Origin: Denitromonas halophila
Lineage (GTDB): Bacteria > Pseudomonadota > Gammaproteobacteria > Burkholderiales > Rhodocyclaceae
Reading direction: 5' to 3'
DNA length: 64,000 nt
Assembly (NCBI RefSeq): GCF_007625155.1
Contig: NZ_VMNK01000005.1
Coordinates: forward strand, 109,616 to 173,615
The notes beneath the pieces were generated by a model. The model made no database searches, was not told the origin of the DNA, and worked only from the letters and a program-made list of their open reading frames with translations. The translations under genes and the position numbers were made by a program. Positions 48,988 through 59,259 of the stretch are shown in pieces. Every line of letters starts with the position of its first letter. Positions within the stretch are counted from its first letter, which is position 1.

Positions 48988-50244
48988 TCAGCCGATGTAG
49001 GGGCCGAGCTTTTTTCCCACGGCAACAAAGGTCGGCGGACGGTAGTCGGGCAAGCCTTCAAAAAACGCGGGGTAGATCTCGCCCGCAATCAGCGGGCGTA
49101 ACCAGCGCAGCGCCTCACCGGTGAGATCAAAACCCGCGCCGGCGATAAAGTCTGCCGGCAGCCGTCGCTCGGCATTGGCGATCGGCCCCAGGGGCGCCGG
49201 CTCAATGCGCCAGCGATAGGGCGCATCCCCTTCACGCACGATCGCCGGCATCACCGCGTCGCGCCCCGCCAGCGCATAGCGCACCGCGGCTTGCCCCACC
49301 GCTTCGGCCTGCGCCCGGTCGGTTGCCGATACCAGATGACCCGCTGCGCGCTGCAGGTAGTCGGGCACCGCCCAGTGATGCTTGTAGCCGAGCCTGTCGT
49401 GCACCAGCCGCGCCAGCCACTGGCCGATGCCCCCCAACTGGACATGGCCGCGGACATCTTCGTCCTGCTCGACCAGTAGCACGCCCGCCTGGTTTCGCAC
49501 GCCCTCGGCAGCGGTGATCGCGCAATAGCCCAGGCGTTCGACGCAGGCCTCGACACATGCGAGAAAGGCATCGGGGTCAAAAGGCACTTCCGGCAACAGC
49601 AGCAGATGCGGCGGGTCATCCGGTGCCTGCCGGGCCAGGACGGTGGCGGCCGCGAGCCAGCCACAGTTGCGGCCCATCACCTCCATCACAAAAATGCGCC
49701 CGCGCCGACCGCTCATGGCACGCAGGTCCATACCGGCCTCGCGCATGGAAGTGGCCAGATATTTGGCGGCGGAACCATAGCCCGGTGACACATCGGTGCC
49801 CACCAGATCGTTGTCCACCGTCTTTGGCACACCAACACAGCTCAGCGGATAGTTGCGGGCACGCGCGGCGGCCGACAGCTTGAGGACGGTGTCCATCGAA
49901 CCGTTGCCGCCGTTGTAAAGAAAATAACCCACATCATGGGCGGCAAACACTTCAAACAGGCGATCGAACTGCGCGGGGTTATCGTCCGGCGCATCGAGAT
50001 CGAAACGGCAGGAGCCAAACGCGCCCCCCGGCTGCCCGGCCAGCGCCGCCAGATCCGGGACGCTCAGGCCCGCCGTATCCACCAAGTCTTCTCCCAGCAC
50101 GCCGAGTATGCCTTGGCGCGCGCCAAGCACGCACCCGATCTGCGCGGGATGCTTGCGGGCTTCGGTGATCACCCCCGCCGCCGTGGCGTTGATGACCGCG
50201 GTCACGCCGCCGGACTGGGCATACAACAGGGTTCTGGGCGCCAT
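48988..50244 (-). CDS. pfp: PPi-dependent 6-phosphofructokinase
   Basis: This 418-residue phosphofructokinase-family protein starts TLLYAQSGGVTAVINATAAG. The phosphate-donor motif is NGGNGSMDT, with asparagine-glycine where ATP enzymes have a different pair. PKTVDNDL and MEVMGRNCGWLA follow, together indicating the pyrophosphate-dependent type, which works in both glycolytic directions. It lies 82 nt after adk, separated by a terminator, so it may have its own promoter or depend on read-through. Confidence 0.9.
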   Translation of the reverse strand: MAPRTLLYAQSGGVTAVINATAAGVITEARKHPAQIGCVLGARQGILGVLGEDLVDTAGLSVPDLAALAGQPGGAFGSCRFDLDAPDDNPAQFDRLFEVFAAHDVGYFLYNGGNGSMDTVLKLSAAARARNYPLSCVGVPKTVDNDLVGTDVSPGYGSAAKYLATSMREAGMDLRAMSGRRGRIFVMEVMGRNCGWLAAATVLARQAPDDPPHLLLLPEVPFDPDAFLACVEACVERLGYCAITAAEGVRNQAGVLLVEQDEDVRGHVQLGGIGQWLARLVHDRLGYKHHWAVPDYLQRAAGHLVSATDRAQAEAVGQAAVRYALAGRDAVMPAIVREGDAPYRWRIEPAPLGPIANAERRLPADFIAGAGFDLTGEALRWLRPLIAGEIYPAFFEGLPDYRPPTFVAVGKKLGPYIG

Positions 50245-50264
50245 CAGGCGAATCTCCGTCGATC

Positions 50265-50306
50265 AAAAAAAACGCGGCGGGCCGGTCGAAACCGGGCACC
50301 GCCGCG
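50265..50306 (-). terminator. Rho-independent terminator after adk
   Basis: CGCGGCGG (50273-50280) pairs with CCGCCGCG (50299-50306), and on the minus strand the stem is followed by eight T residues (50265-50272). Confidence 0.85.
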
Positions 50307-50326
50307 CTTTGGGTCCTGCGGGTATA

Positions 50327-51823
<1,497 letters not shown>

Positions 51824-51827
<4 letters not shown>

Positions 51828-52009
51828 GGCCCGCCGTCCTCGGTCACGGACAGCGTCCGCGCTTCGTCTTCGAGCATGACGGGGATGCCGTCACGGATCG
51901 GGTAGGCCAGCCGGCAGGGTTTGCAGACCAGTTCCTGCTCGGTCTTGCGGTAGTCGAGTGGCCCCTTGCACAAGGGGCAGACCAGAATTTCAAGCAGCTT
52001 GGCGTCCAT
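51824..52009 (-). CDS. Trm112-family zinc-binding protein
   Basis: This 61-residue protein starts [20 protein letters not shown] and has the zinc cysteines in CPLC and a second CKPC pair, with [12 protein letters not shown] at the end. The family members serve as small partners of methyltransferases or other enzymes. In bacteria it is typically found, as here, between lpxK and kdsB. It overlaps lpxK by 20 nt at the start and kdsB by 4 nt at the stop. Confidence 0.93.
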
Positions 52010-53006
52010 GACGGGAAAGCTTCTCCAGAATTGGCTGCAGGGCAGCGTCGGGGATCGAGGCGCGCACCGGAAACACCCATGTGTTCGCCGGCGCGAATGC
52101 GGCGCATTTTACCGCATCCTTCTCGGTCAGAATCATTGCTTCGCCCTCACCAAAGGCCAGATCGGCCGGCGTGAAGGCGTGATGATCGGGAAACGGATGT
52201 GCAATCACCGTCAGCCCCATCTCGGCCAGCTGATCGAAAAAACGTTGCGGCCGTCCGATACCCGCCACGGCATGCACTGTTTGCCCGGCGAAATCGGCAG
52301 CGACCACTGTCTGCGTAGCCTGTCCGATGCGCTCAAAGCGCTCGCCGACGAGCGTCATCGCTGCACACTCGACACCACTCAAACGCCTCGCGAGACCGGA
52401 CGAAACCGGACCATGCGTCAGCACCAGATCAGCCTGCCGGGCGCGCCCGACAACCTCGCGCAACGGCCCGGCCGGCAACAACCAGCCGTTGCCAAGCACC
52501 CGCTCATCGATCACCACAATTTCCGCAGTGCGCGCCAGCGCGTAATGCTGCAAACCATCATCGCTGATGATGATGTCGACCTCGGGATGGCCCTCGCACA
52601 GCGCACGCGCCGCGGCCGGACGATCTCGGCCGACGGCCACCGGACAACCGGTCCGTCGGGCCATCAACAGCGGTTCGTCGCCCACCTCCTCAGGCAGGGA
52701 GGATCCCTCCACGCAACGCGCGTCGGTGCGCTGGCCGCCGTACCCGCGGCTGATGATGCCGGGTCGGTAGCCTTGCGCCATCAGTTGCTCGGCCAGCCAG
52801 ATCACCACGGGCGTCTTTCCGCTCCCGCCAACGGCCACGTTGCCGACCACCACCACCGGCACGGGCGCGGCCTGCGACGACAGTACGCCGACGCGATACG
52901 CCAGCCGGCGCACGCCAGAGAGCGCGGCAAAGACCAAAGAGAGCGGGAGAAGAAGCACGGCGCGCCAGCCACGGCGCTGCCAGAGGGCCGGCGCTGTCGC
53001 CGTCAT
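51990..53006 (-). CDS. lpxK: Tetraacyldisaccharide 4'-kinase
   Basis: This 338-residue inner-membrane enzyme phosphorylates the lipid A precursor at the 4' position. An N-terminal hydrophobic helix precedes the P-loop [36 protein letters not shown] and [12 protein letters not shown] are family signatures. It follows exbD by 16 nt and precedes the overlapping Trm112 gene, so the run exbB-exbD-lpxK-trm112-kdsB-adk is one probable transcript for envelope functions. Confidence 0.95.
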   Translation of the reverse strand: MTATAPALWQRRGWRAVLLLPLSLVFAALSGVRRLAYRVGVLSSQAAPVPVVVVGNVAVGGSGKTPVVIWLAEQLMAQGYRPGIISRGYGGQRTDARCVEGSSLPEEVGDEPLLMARRTGCPVAVGRDRPAAARALCEGHPEVDIIISDDGLQHYALARTAEIVVIDERVLGNGWLLPAGPLREVVGRARQADLVLTHGPVSSGLARRLSGVECAAMTLVGERFERIGQATQTVVAADFAGQTVHAVAGIGRPQRFFDQLAEMGLTVIAHPFPDHHAFTPADLAFGEGEAMILTEKDAVKCAAFAPANTWVFPVRASIPDAALQPILEKLSRHGRQAA

Positions 53007-53022
53007 GCGTGCGCGCCCGGGC

Positions 53023-53439
53023 TCACTCGCCGCGGGTCGCGAAGGTAATCTGCGGCAAGCCGACCCGTTGAGCCGCCTGCATCACATCCACCACACGCTG
53101 ATGTTGCGCCTTGGCGTCGGCGTTGATCACCACCAGCGGCGGCTCGGCATCGGCCGGCGCAGCGCGCCCAAGCGCCGCGGCGATTGCGTCGATGTCCCGC
53201 CCGATCACCGGCACGCGGTTAATCAGCACGTCGCCATCGGCGGTCACCGCGATATTGATTTCATTGGCCTGCGTCTGAATGGCGTCGGCGCTGGCCGTCG
53301 GCAAATTCAACTCAAGCCCCGAAAACTTCGCATAGGTGGTGGTGAGCATCAAAAAGATGATGATCACCAGCAACACGTCGATCAAGGGGATCAGGTTGAT
53401 CTCGGGCTCTTCCTGCCGGCGGTTGGTCTGAAATCGCAT
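53023..53439 (-). CDS. exbD: Biopolymer transport protein ExbD/TolR
   Basis: This 138-residue protein has one N-terminal transmembrane helix. The proton-path aspartate is in NLIPLIDVLLVIIIFLML, and a periplasmic domain follows. With ExbB it couples the proton gradient to TonB-type or related outer membrane functions. It is 13 nt after exbB and precedes lpxK. No tonB gene is next to it, so the energised partner is unknown; this exbBD-lpxK pairing is common in betaproteobacteria. Confidence 0.93.
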   Translation of the reverse strand: MRFQTNRRQEEPEINLIPLIDVLLVIIIFLMLTTTYAKFSGLELNLPTASADAIQTQANEINIAVTADGDVLINRVPVIGRDIDAIAAALGRAAPADAEPPLVVINADAKAQHQRVVDVMQAAQRVGLPQITFATRGE

Positions 53440-53452
53440 TGGGCGTTCCCGA

Positions 53453-54061
53453 TCAGCCGCGGCGCTCGCCGTGCACGACCTCAACCAGCTTGACGGCCTG
53501 CTGTTCCATGTCGAGCACAAAGCTATTGACCAGCGCGCGGAAATGCCGCCAGAAGATCATGGCCGGAATGGCGATGATCAAGCCGAAACCCGTGTTGTAC
53601 AGCGCCACCGAAATACCGTGCGCGAGCTGCTGCGGGTTAGCGCCGCCCGGCGTCTGCGAACCAAAGATTTCGATCATGCCGACGATGGTGCCAAACAAGC
53701 CCATCAGCGGCGCGATGGACGCAATCGTACCCAGCGTGGTGAGGAAACGTTCGAGGTCGTGCACCACCGTGCGGCCGGCCTCCTCAATCGCCTCTTTCAT
53801 CACCTCGCGCGAACTCTTCACATTGCGCAAGCCGGCCGCCAGCACTTGGCCCAGCGGCGAATGCGCGGACACGCGCTGAATCATTTCCGCGCTCACGCCC
53901 TGACGACGCAAGTCGGCAACGACCTTGTCGAGCAAGCCGCGCGGTGCAATCCGGGAGCGTCGCAGCGTGATGGATCGCTCGATAATGAGCGCAACGGCAA
54001 TGACAGATGCAAACAACAGCGGCCAGATTGGCCAGCCCGCCGCCTTGATGATCTCGAACAC
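53453..54061 (-). CDS. exbB: MotA/TolQ/ExbB proton channel protein
   Basis: This 202-residue inner-membrane protein has three hydrophobic helices. The conserved core includes LTTLGTIASIAPLMGLFGTIVGMIEIF and GISVALYNTGFGLIIAIPAMIFW. I chose the GTG at 54061 (MFEIIKAAGWPIWPLLFAS), which matches the family N-terminus and has AGGGG about 10 nt upstream. A TTG at 54088 extends the frame by nine residues with no ribosome site. With ExbD it forms the proton-driven motor. Confidence 0.92.
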   Translation of the reverse strand: MFEIIKAAGWPIWPLLFASVIAVALIIERSITLRRSRIAPRGLLDKVVADLRRQGVSAEMIQRVSAHSPLGQVLAAGLRNVKSSREVMKEAIEEAGRTVVHDLERFLTTLGTIASIAPLMGLFGTIVGMIEIFGSQTPGGANPQQLAHGISVALYNTGFGLIIAIPAMIFWRHFRALVNSFVLDMEQQAVKLVEVVHGERRG

Positions 54062-54189
54062 GCGCGCAATCCCCTGCGAATCTTTCAAAGGCGGAACTGT
54101 AGCGCCGGGCAGGCGATCTCGTCCAGCGCGGTGACCTCAAAGCATTGCAAAGGCAGTGCAAACCGTGTCGCCACAAGGGCTTCGCAAAG

Positions 54190-54224
54190 ACATCCACAAA
54201 ATCTGTGGATAACTTTGTGGATGA
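54190..54224. promoter_or_regulatory. Cluster of three DnaA-box-like sites
   Basis: One perfect DnaA box (TGTGGATAA, the complement of TTATCCACA, 54204-54212) is flanked by TGTGGATGA (54216-54224) and ACATCCACA (54190-54198), with the outer two imperfect. An AT-rich stretch follows at about 54240-54320, between exbB and xseA. No dnaA or dnaN gene is near. Confidence 0.55.
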
Positions 54225-54418
54225 GTTTGGTGTGACGCCCCTAAACCCGCTAAATGAAAGGGCTTTTCCTACTTAGATTAAAAATGAGGCAGTGATAAAA
54301 AATCAATAAAATCAGTTACTTGAAAAACACCCGAAGTATTCCATTACATTTTTGCTGGTGCACCGCAGCAAGCCTTGACAATACCAGTCCTGTGTGGATT
54401 GCCGATACAATCGCGGCC

Positions 54419-55789
54419 ATGGAAACCCAGCCAACACCCGCCAACACCCCGCCAATGACCTTATCGGTCAGTGACTTGAATCGAATTGCCCGCGAGACAC
54501 TGGAAACCAGCTTTCCTCCTTTATGGGTGCGCGGCGAGCTCTCCAACGTGACGCACGCGCCATCGGGTCATATCTATTTCACGCTCAAAGACGCAGGCGC
54601 CCAAGTGCGCTGTACCTTGTGGCGCAGCCGTGCGCAACGCCTCAGCATCAGCTTGCGGGCCGGCATGCAAGTCGAGTTGCGCGCGCAGGTCACGCTGTAC
54701 GAGCCGCGCGGCGACTACCAGCTCAGCGTCGAATCGGTGCGCGAGGCCGGCGTTGGCCATCTGTTCGACGCCTTTGTCCGCCTCAAAGCCAAGCTCGAGG
54801 CCGAAGGCCTGTTCGCCAACGACAAAAAGCGGTCACCCCCCCACTATCCGCGCGGCGTGGCCATCATCAGCAGCCCGCAGGCGGCGGCGCTCAAAGACGT
54901 GTGCGCCAGCTTCGCGCGCCGCGCGCCGCACCTCAAGCTCGTTTTGCTGCCGACCCCCGTACAAGGCGACGGCGCCGGTGCGCGCATTGCCGCGGCGCTC
55001 GACCGGCTGGCGCGCATCGCGCCCGTCAAAGGTCTGGATGTGGTGGTGCTGGTGCGCGGCGGCGGCAGCATTGAAGACCTGTGGGCCTTCAACGAAGAAG
55101 TCGTTGCGCGGGCCATTCGTCGCTGCGCGCTGCCCGTGATCAGCGGCGTCGGCCACGAAACCGACTTCACCATTGCTGACTTTGCCGCCGATCTGCGCGC
55201 CACCACGCCCACCGCCGCTGCCGAGCTGGCCAGTGCCGGGTTTTACGCGGCGCCCGATCTGCTGGACCGGCGTCACATCGCCATGCAACGTGCCATGCAA
55301 CGACGCCTCAACACCCTGCAACAGCAAACCGACCGTATCGCCCTGCGTCTGACCCATCCCCGTCAACGTCTGGCAGACAGCCGCGCCGCCGTGACCGCCT
55401 TGGCACGACGCATGCGCATGGCGATGGCCAGCCACACCCAAACCCTGGCGCGCCAGAACATGCACCTGGGCGCACGACTCAACGCCTTGCGGCCGACGCC
55501 AGCGTGCTACCGGCCGGCCATCGACGCGCTGCAGAACGCACTGCAACGCAACATCCGCCGCCAACTCAGTCAGCGACGCACACAGCTCGACGCCCTGGCC
55601 GCCCACCTGGACCATCTGAATCCCGAGGCAGTGCTCTCTCGCGGCTACAGCATCACTCGCGACGAACATGGCCACATCCTGCGTGACGCCGCTGCCACGG
55701 CCACCAATCGTGACATCACGGTGCAACTACATCGCGGCAAGCTGAGCGCGCGGGTCATCCAGCAACAACCGGCGATCGATAGCGACTGA
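54419..55789 (+). CDS. xseA: Exodeoxyribonuclease VII large subunit
   Basis: This 456-residue protein has an N-terminal OB fold (PLWVRGELSNVTHAPSGHIYFTLKD, about residues 37-61) and the catalytic XseA domain with LVRGGGSIEDLWAFN and VISGVGHETDFTIADFAADLRA. A coiled-coil C-terminal part precedes ALSRGYSIT-like sequence (VLSRGYSITRDEHG). With XseB it degrades single-stranded DNA to oligonucleotides. I chose the ATG at 54419 for the expected N-terminus. The gene is divergent from exbB across the DnaA-box and AT-rich region. Confidence 0.95.
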   Translation: METQPTPANTPPMTLSVSDLNRIARETLETSFPPLWVRGELSNVTHAPSGHIYFTLKDAGAQVRCTLWRSRAQRLSISLRAGMQVELRAQVTLYEPRGDYQLSVESVREAGVGHLFDAFVRLKAKLEAEGLFANDKKRSPPHYPRGVAIISSPQAAALKDVCASFARRAPHLKLVLLPTPVQGDGAGARIAAALDRLARIAPVKGLDVVVLVRGGGSIEDLWAFNEEVVARAIRRCALPVISGVGHETDFTIADFAADLRATTPTAAAELASAGFYAAPDLLDRRHIAMQRAMQRRLNTLQQQTDRIALRLTHPRQRLADSRAAVTALARRMRMAMASHTQTLARQNMHLGARLNALRPTPACYRPAIDALQNALQRNIRRQLSQRRTQLDALAAHLDHLNPEAVLSRGYSITRDEHGHILRDAAATATNRDITVQLHRGKLSARVIQQQPAIDSD

Positions 55790-55801
55790 GCCGCGGCGCG
55801 G

Positions 55802-55856
55802 TTGTCATTTCCCCTCATTCCCGACTAGAATTGTCGGGTTAATTGACTTCAGTCAA
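55802..55856 (+). promoter_or_regulatory. Probable sodB promoter with inverted repeats
   Basis: TTGTCA (55802-55807) and TAGAAT (55826-55831) are 18 nt apart and form a good sigma-70 promoter. Two small inverted repeats overlap or follow it: CCGAC-N7-GTCGG (55821-55837) and TTGAC-TTCA-GTCAA (55843-55856). They could be regulator sites; the regulator is unknown. Confidence 0.6.
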
Positions 55857-55876
55857 GGCTTCAACAAGGAGAAACC

Positions 55877-56461
55877 ATGGAACACGTTTTGCCCCAACTG
55901 CCGTACGCCAAAGATGCTCTGGCCCCGCACGTTTCTGCCGAAACGCTGGAATTCCACTACGGCAAGCACCATCAAGCCTATGCCACCAACCTGAACAACC
56001 TGATCAAAGGCACCGAGTACGACAGCCTGGATCTGGAAGCCATCATCAAGAAGGCACCGGCCGGCGGTCTGTTCAACAACGCCGCCCAAGTATGGAACCA
56101 CACCTTCTTCTGGAACAGCATGACCCCCAACGGTGGCGGTGAGCCGAGCGGCGCACTGGCTGCGGCCATCAAGGCCAAGTGGGGTTCCTTCGAAGACTTC
56201 GCCAAGGCCTTTACCGCTTCGGCCGTGGGCAACTTCGGTTCGGGCTGGACCTGGCTGGTCAAGAAGGCGGACGGCACGGTCGACATCGTCAACACCACCG
56301 CGGCCGGCACCCCGCTGACCACCGCCGACACCGCGCTGCTCTGTATCGACGTGTGGGAACACGCCTACTACATCGACTACCGCAACCGTCGTCCGGACTT
56401 TGTCGCCACCTTCCTGAAGAGCCTGGCGAACTGGGACTTTGCGGCAAAGAACTTCGGCTGA
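55877..56461 (+). CDS. sodB: Superoxide dismutase [Fe]
   Basis: This 194-residue Fe-type superoxide dismutase has metal ligands in the segments [29 protein letters not shown] and [17 protein letters not shown]. The glutamine-bearing GGGEPSG region and the pattern [11 protein letters not shown] favour the iron over the manganese form. It is cytoplasmic, with no signal peptide. It has its own promoter and a strong terminator. Confidence 0.96.
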   Translation: MEHVLPQLPYAKDALAPHVSAETLEFHYGKHHQAYATNLNNLIKGTEYDSLDLEAIIKKAPAGGLFNNAAQVWNHTFFWNSMTPNGGGEPSGALAAAIKAKWGSFEDFAKAFTASAVGNFGSGWTWLVKKADGTVDIVNTTAAGTPLTTADTALLCIDVWEHAYYIDYRNRRPDFVATFLKSLANWDFAAKNFG

Positions 56462-56483
56462 TTTTTTGTCGAAACGCCCGGCG

Positions 56484-56514
56484 AAAAAGCCGCGACACGT
56501 GTCGCGGCTTTTTT
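56484..56514. terminator. Rho-independent terminator after sodB
   Basis: AAAAAGCCGCGACA and TGTCGCGGCTTTTTT form a near-perfect long hairpin with a T tract. Confidence 0.9.
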
Positions 56515-56607
56515 GTTTTCCGGCCATGGCGGGCGGCGGACATCCGGGGCATTGGTGTATCCTGCCCCCTGCCCCAACGCGCTGCCCGGCAGCCCCAAGG
56601 ATGTCCC

Positions 56608-57213
56608 GTGACTTCACCCGCCCCTGACACCCCAAAAGTGACCCCCGAGGCGTTGGCAGCCATGCGCAACGACATGCTGCGCTTTGCCACCCTGCAGTTG
56701 CGCGACAGCCATCTGGCCGAAGACATGGTGCAGGACACCATGATCGCCGCCCTCAACAAAGCGGAACAATTCGGCGGCCGCTCCTCGGTCAAGACCTGGG
56801 TCTTCGCGATTTTGCGCAACAACGTGCTCGACGCCATCAAGCAGCGCTCTCGCACTGTCAATGCGGGCGACTACATTGCCGAAGGCGAGAGCATGGACAG
56901 CGCCTTCGACACCCTGTTCAAGGCCAACGAACACTGGACGCCCGCCGCCCGCCCCACCGACTGGGGCGACCCGGAAGACGCGCTGCGCGAGCAGCAATTC
57001 TGGAAGGTGTTTGACGCCTGCCTCACCCGCCTGCCCGAAAATACCGCACGCGTGTTCATGATGCGCGAGTTCCTTGAGCTCGACAGCAACGAGATCTGCG
57101 ACACCTTGTCGATCAGCATGAGCAACTGCCACGTGATCCTGCACCGGGCACGCAACGGCCTGCGCCGCTGTCTTGAGTCCAACTGGTTTTCGGAAGGATC
57201 GCCGGCATGCTGA
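56608..57213 (+). CDS. ECF-type RNA polymerase sigma factor
   Basis: This 201-residue sigma factor has region 2 (MLRFATLQLRDSHLAEDMVQDTMIAALNK, then SVKTWVFAILRNNVLDAIKQ) and region 4 (RLPENTARVFMMREFLELDSNEICDTL with a helix-turn-helix). It starts at a GTG at 56608 with AAGGA 7-8 nt upstream. Its last codons overlap the start of a small zinc-finger gene, which is probably its regulator. The regulon is unknown; such factors often respond to envelope or oxidative stress, and sodB is just upstream. Confidence 0.9.
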   Translation: MTSPAPDTPKVTPEALAAMRNDMLRFATLQLRDSHLAEDMVQDTMIAALNKAEQFGGRSSVKTWVFAILRNNVLDAIKQRSRTVNAGDYIAEGESMDSAFDTLFKANEHWTPAARPTDWGDPEDALREQQFWKVFDACLTRLPENTARVFMMREFLELDSNEICDTLSISMSNCHVILHRARNGLRRCLESNWFSEGSPAC

Positions 57214-57404
57214 GCTGCAAGGAAACCTCTCAACTCATCTCCCAAGCGCAAGATCGCGAGCTGGGCATCGTCGAGCGCATGCAACTCGAGTTGCACCTGG
57301 CCATGTGCAAGGGCTGCAGCAACCTGCGCAAGCAAATGGATTTTCTGCGCGGCGCGATTCGCCGCTATCCATCCGCCACCGACGACACCCCGGTCGACCG
57401 CTGA
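57207..57404 (+). CDS. Small zinc-finger (anti-sigma-like) protein
   Basis: This 65-residue protein has the anti-sigma zinc motif with a histidine and two cysteines in ELHLAMCKGCSNLRKQ (residues 28-43), preceded by CKETSQLISQAQDRELG. It lacks a transmembrane helix, so it would be a cytoplasmic anti-sigma factor. Its start overlaps the sigma-factor stop by 7 nt, indicating coupled translation and partnership. Confidence 0.85.
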   Translation: MLSCKETSQLISQAQDRELGIVERMQLELHLAMCKGCSNLRKQMDFLRGAIRRYPSATDDTPVDR

Positions 57405-57405
57405 C

Positions 57406-58167
57406 ATGCCGGAGGTCGGTGCGCCGGCGGACGACGCGCCGCTGGAGATCCTGTATCGCGACGACAGCCTCGTTGCCATCCACAAACCCGCCGGCTTGCT
57501 CGTCCATCGCACCGCACTGGATCGCCACGAAACCCGTTTCGCGGTGCAGTTGCTGCGCGACCAGATCGGCCAGCAAGTCTGGCCGGCTCATCGACTCGAC
57601 CGCGGCACCTCCGGCGTGCTGGTGTTCTCGCTCAACGCCGATACCGCCGGCCGCATCGGGCGGCAGTTTGAAGCACAAACGGTCGCCAAGCGCTATATCG
57701 CGGTGGTGCGCGGCCATCCGCTAGAATCCGGCCTGATCGACCACCCACTCAGCAAACAGCGCGATGACCGCGAGTGGGTTGATCCGCGTGCACAATCGGC
57801 GCCACAGCCAGCACGCACGGCCTACCGACGCCTGGCCACCATCGAATTGCCAATCGCCGTTGATCCTTACCCAAGCAGCCGTTACGCGCTGCTTGAAGTC
57901 GAGCCCGAAACCGGCCGAAAACACCAGATTCGCCGCCACCTCAAGCATATTGCCCATCCCATCATCGGTGACGCCACCTATGGCAAAGGGCAGCACAACC
58001 GGATGTTTGCCGAGCACTTCGGCTGCCGCCGCCTGTTGCTCGCCAGCACCGACCTGTGGCTCGACCACCCGCACAGCGGCGAACGCCTGCACCTGCAGGC
58101 CGCGCCGGCGGACGACTTCATGGCGCTGCTGGCGCAATTCGGCTGGACCGCCGCATTACAAAAATAG
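57406..58167 (+). CDS. truC: tRNA pseudouridine synthase C-type (RluA family)
   Basis: This 253-residue RluA-family pseudouridine synthase has the catalytic aspartate in WPAHRLDRGTSGVLVFSL (near residue 65), KRYIAVVRGHP, and the C-terminal RKHQIRRHLKHIAHPIIGDATYG. The sequence fits TruC, which modifies U65 of tRNA. It begins 1 nt after the zinc-finger gene stop, so it is probably co-transcribed with the sigma-factor pair. Confidence 0.88.
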   Translation: MPEVGAPADDAPLEILYRDDSLVAIHKPAGLLVHRTALDRHETRFAVQLLRDQIGQQVWPAHRLDRGTSGVLVFSLNADTAGRIGRQFEAQTVAKRYIAVVRGHPLESGLIDHPLSKQRDDREWVDPRAQSAPQPARTAYRRLATIELPIAVDPYPSSRYALLEVEPETGRKHQIRRHLKHIAHPIIGDATYGKGQHNRMFAEHFGCRRLLLASTDLWLDHPHSGERLHLQAAPADDFMALLAQFGWTAALQK

Positions 58168-58269
58168 CGAAGCGCTGTAAGCTTTTCGCCCCCGCGATGG
58201 TCTGACTCCACAGCAGGCCGACGATCCTTCGAATCGGCCAAGAACAACGCCAAATAAAGGAGACGGCGC

Positions 58270-59235
58270 ATGCTCGCCACCTTGCCCCTGCTTCGCAAGA
58301 CCGCTTTTCCCCCGCTGACCCGCAGCCGCATCGAAACCCTTCAAATCAACCTCGGCTACCGCTGCAACCAGCAGTGCCTGCACTGCCATGTGAACGCCGG
58401 CCCCAAGCGCACCGAGGAGATGGACAGCGAGACCATCGACGCCATCCTGCGCTTTGTCGACGCCAACCCCGATGTGCGCATGCTCGACCTGACCGGCGGC
58501 GCACCAGAGCTCAACCCGCACTTCCGCCGTCTGGTCACCGCCGCCCGCGCCCGCGGCCTGCGTGTAATCGACCGCTGCAACCTGACCATTCTCAGCGAGC
58601 CGGGCTACGAGACTCTCGCCGAATTTCTGGCCGAGCACGGCGTGGAAGTCGTCGCCTCGCTGCCCTGTTATCTCGAAGACAATGTGAATGCGCAACGCGG
58701 CAAGGGCGTGTTCGAAGCGAGCATCAACGGCCTCAAACAGCTCAACGCCCTGGGCTACGGCCAGCCGGGCAATGCGCTGACGCTCAACCTGGTCTTCAAC
58801 CCCCAGGGCGCCGTCCTGCCGCCGCCGCAAGCACCGCTCGAAGCGGCCTACAAGACCCACCTCAACGAACACTTCGGCATCGTCTTCAACCAGCTATTCA
58901 CGCTGGCCAACATGCCCATCCAGCGCTTTGGCTCGACCCTGCTCTCCAAAGGCAGTTTCAACCGCTACATGGATCTGCTCCAGTCCGCGCACCGCGACGA
59001 CAATCTGCCCGGCGTGATGTGCCGCACCCAGATCAGCATCGACTGGCAGGGCAATCTGTATGACTGCGACTTCAACCAGATGCTTGAAATGCATACCGAA
59101 GACGCCGACGGCCGGCGCCTGAACATTCGCCAGATCACCGCACAGCAACTCGAAGGCGGGCGCATTCAGGTAGCCGGTCACTGTTACGGCTGCACGGCCG
59201 GGCAAGGCTCGAGCTGCGGCGGCGCGCTGAGTTGA
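58270..59235 (+). CDS. arsS: ArsS-like radical SAM protein (arsenosugar biosynthesis type)
   Basis: This 321-residue radical SAM enzyme has the cluster motif GYRCNQQCLHCHVNAG (Cys32, Cys36, Cys39) and a C-terminal cysteine-rich domain (CRTQISIDWQGNLYDCDFN and CYGCTAGQGSSCGGA). It matches the ArsS/DUF3641 family, which in some cases adds a 5'-deoxyadenosyl group to dimethylated arsenic on the way to arsenosugars. The ATG follows AAAGGAG. Two genes for transport and phosphoester chemistry follow closely, supporting a pathway. No arsM is in the window, so the arsenic substrate is inferred from the family. Confidence 0.87.
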   Translation: MLATLPLLRKTAFPPLTRSRIETLQINLGYRCNQQCLHCHVNAGPKRTEEMDSETIDAILRFVDANPDVRMLDLTGGAPELNPHFRRLVTAARARGLRVIDRCNLTILSEPGYETLAEFLAEHGVEVVASLPCYLEDNVNAQRGKGVFEASINGLKQLNALGYGQPGNALTLNLVFNPQGAVLPPPQAPLEAAYKTHLNEHFGIVFNQLFTLANMPIQRFGSTLLSKGSFNRYMDLLQSAHRDDNLPGVMCRTQISIDWQGNLYDCDFNQMLEMHTEDADGRRLNIRQITAQQLEGGRIQVAGHCYGCTAGQGSSCGGALS

Positions 59236-59259
59236 ACCCGGAAAGACGCGAGGCCGACA

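Noticed and set aside
54185..54325. Calling this region the chromosomal replication origin
   Set aside because: Only one perfect DnaA box is present and no dnaA, dnaN, gidA or parAB gene is nearby, so it is reported only as a DnaA-box cluster.
54375..54411. TTGACA and TACAAT as the xseA promoter
   Set aside because: The two boxes are 25 nt apart, too far for a sigma-70 promoter.
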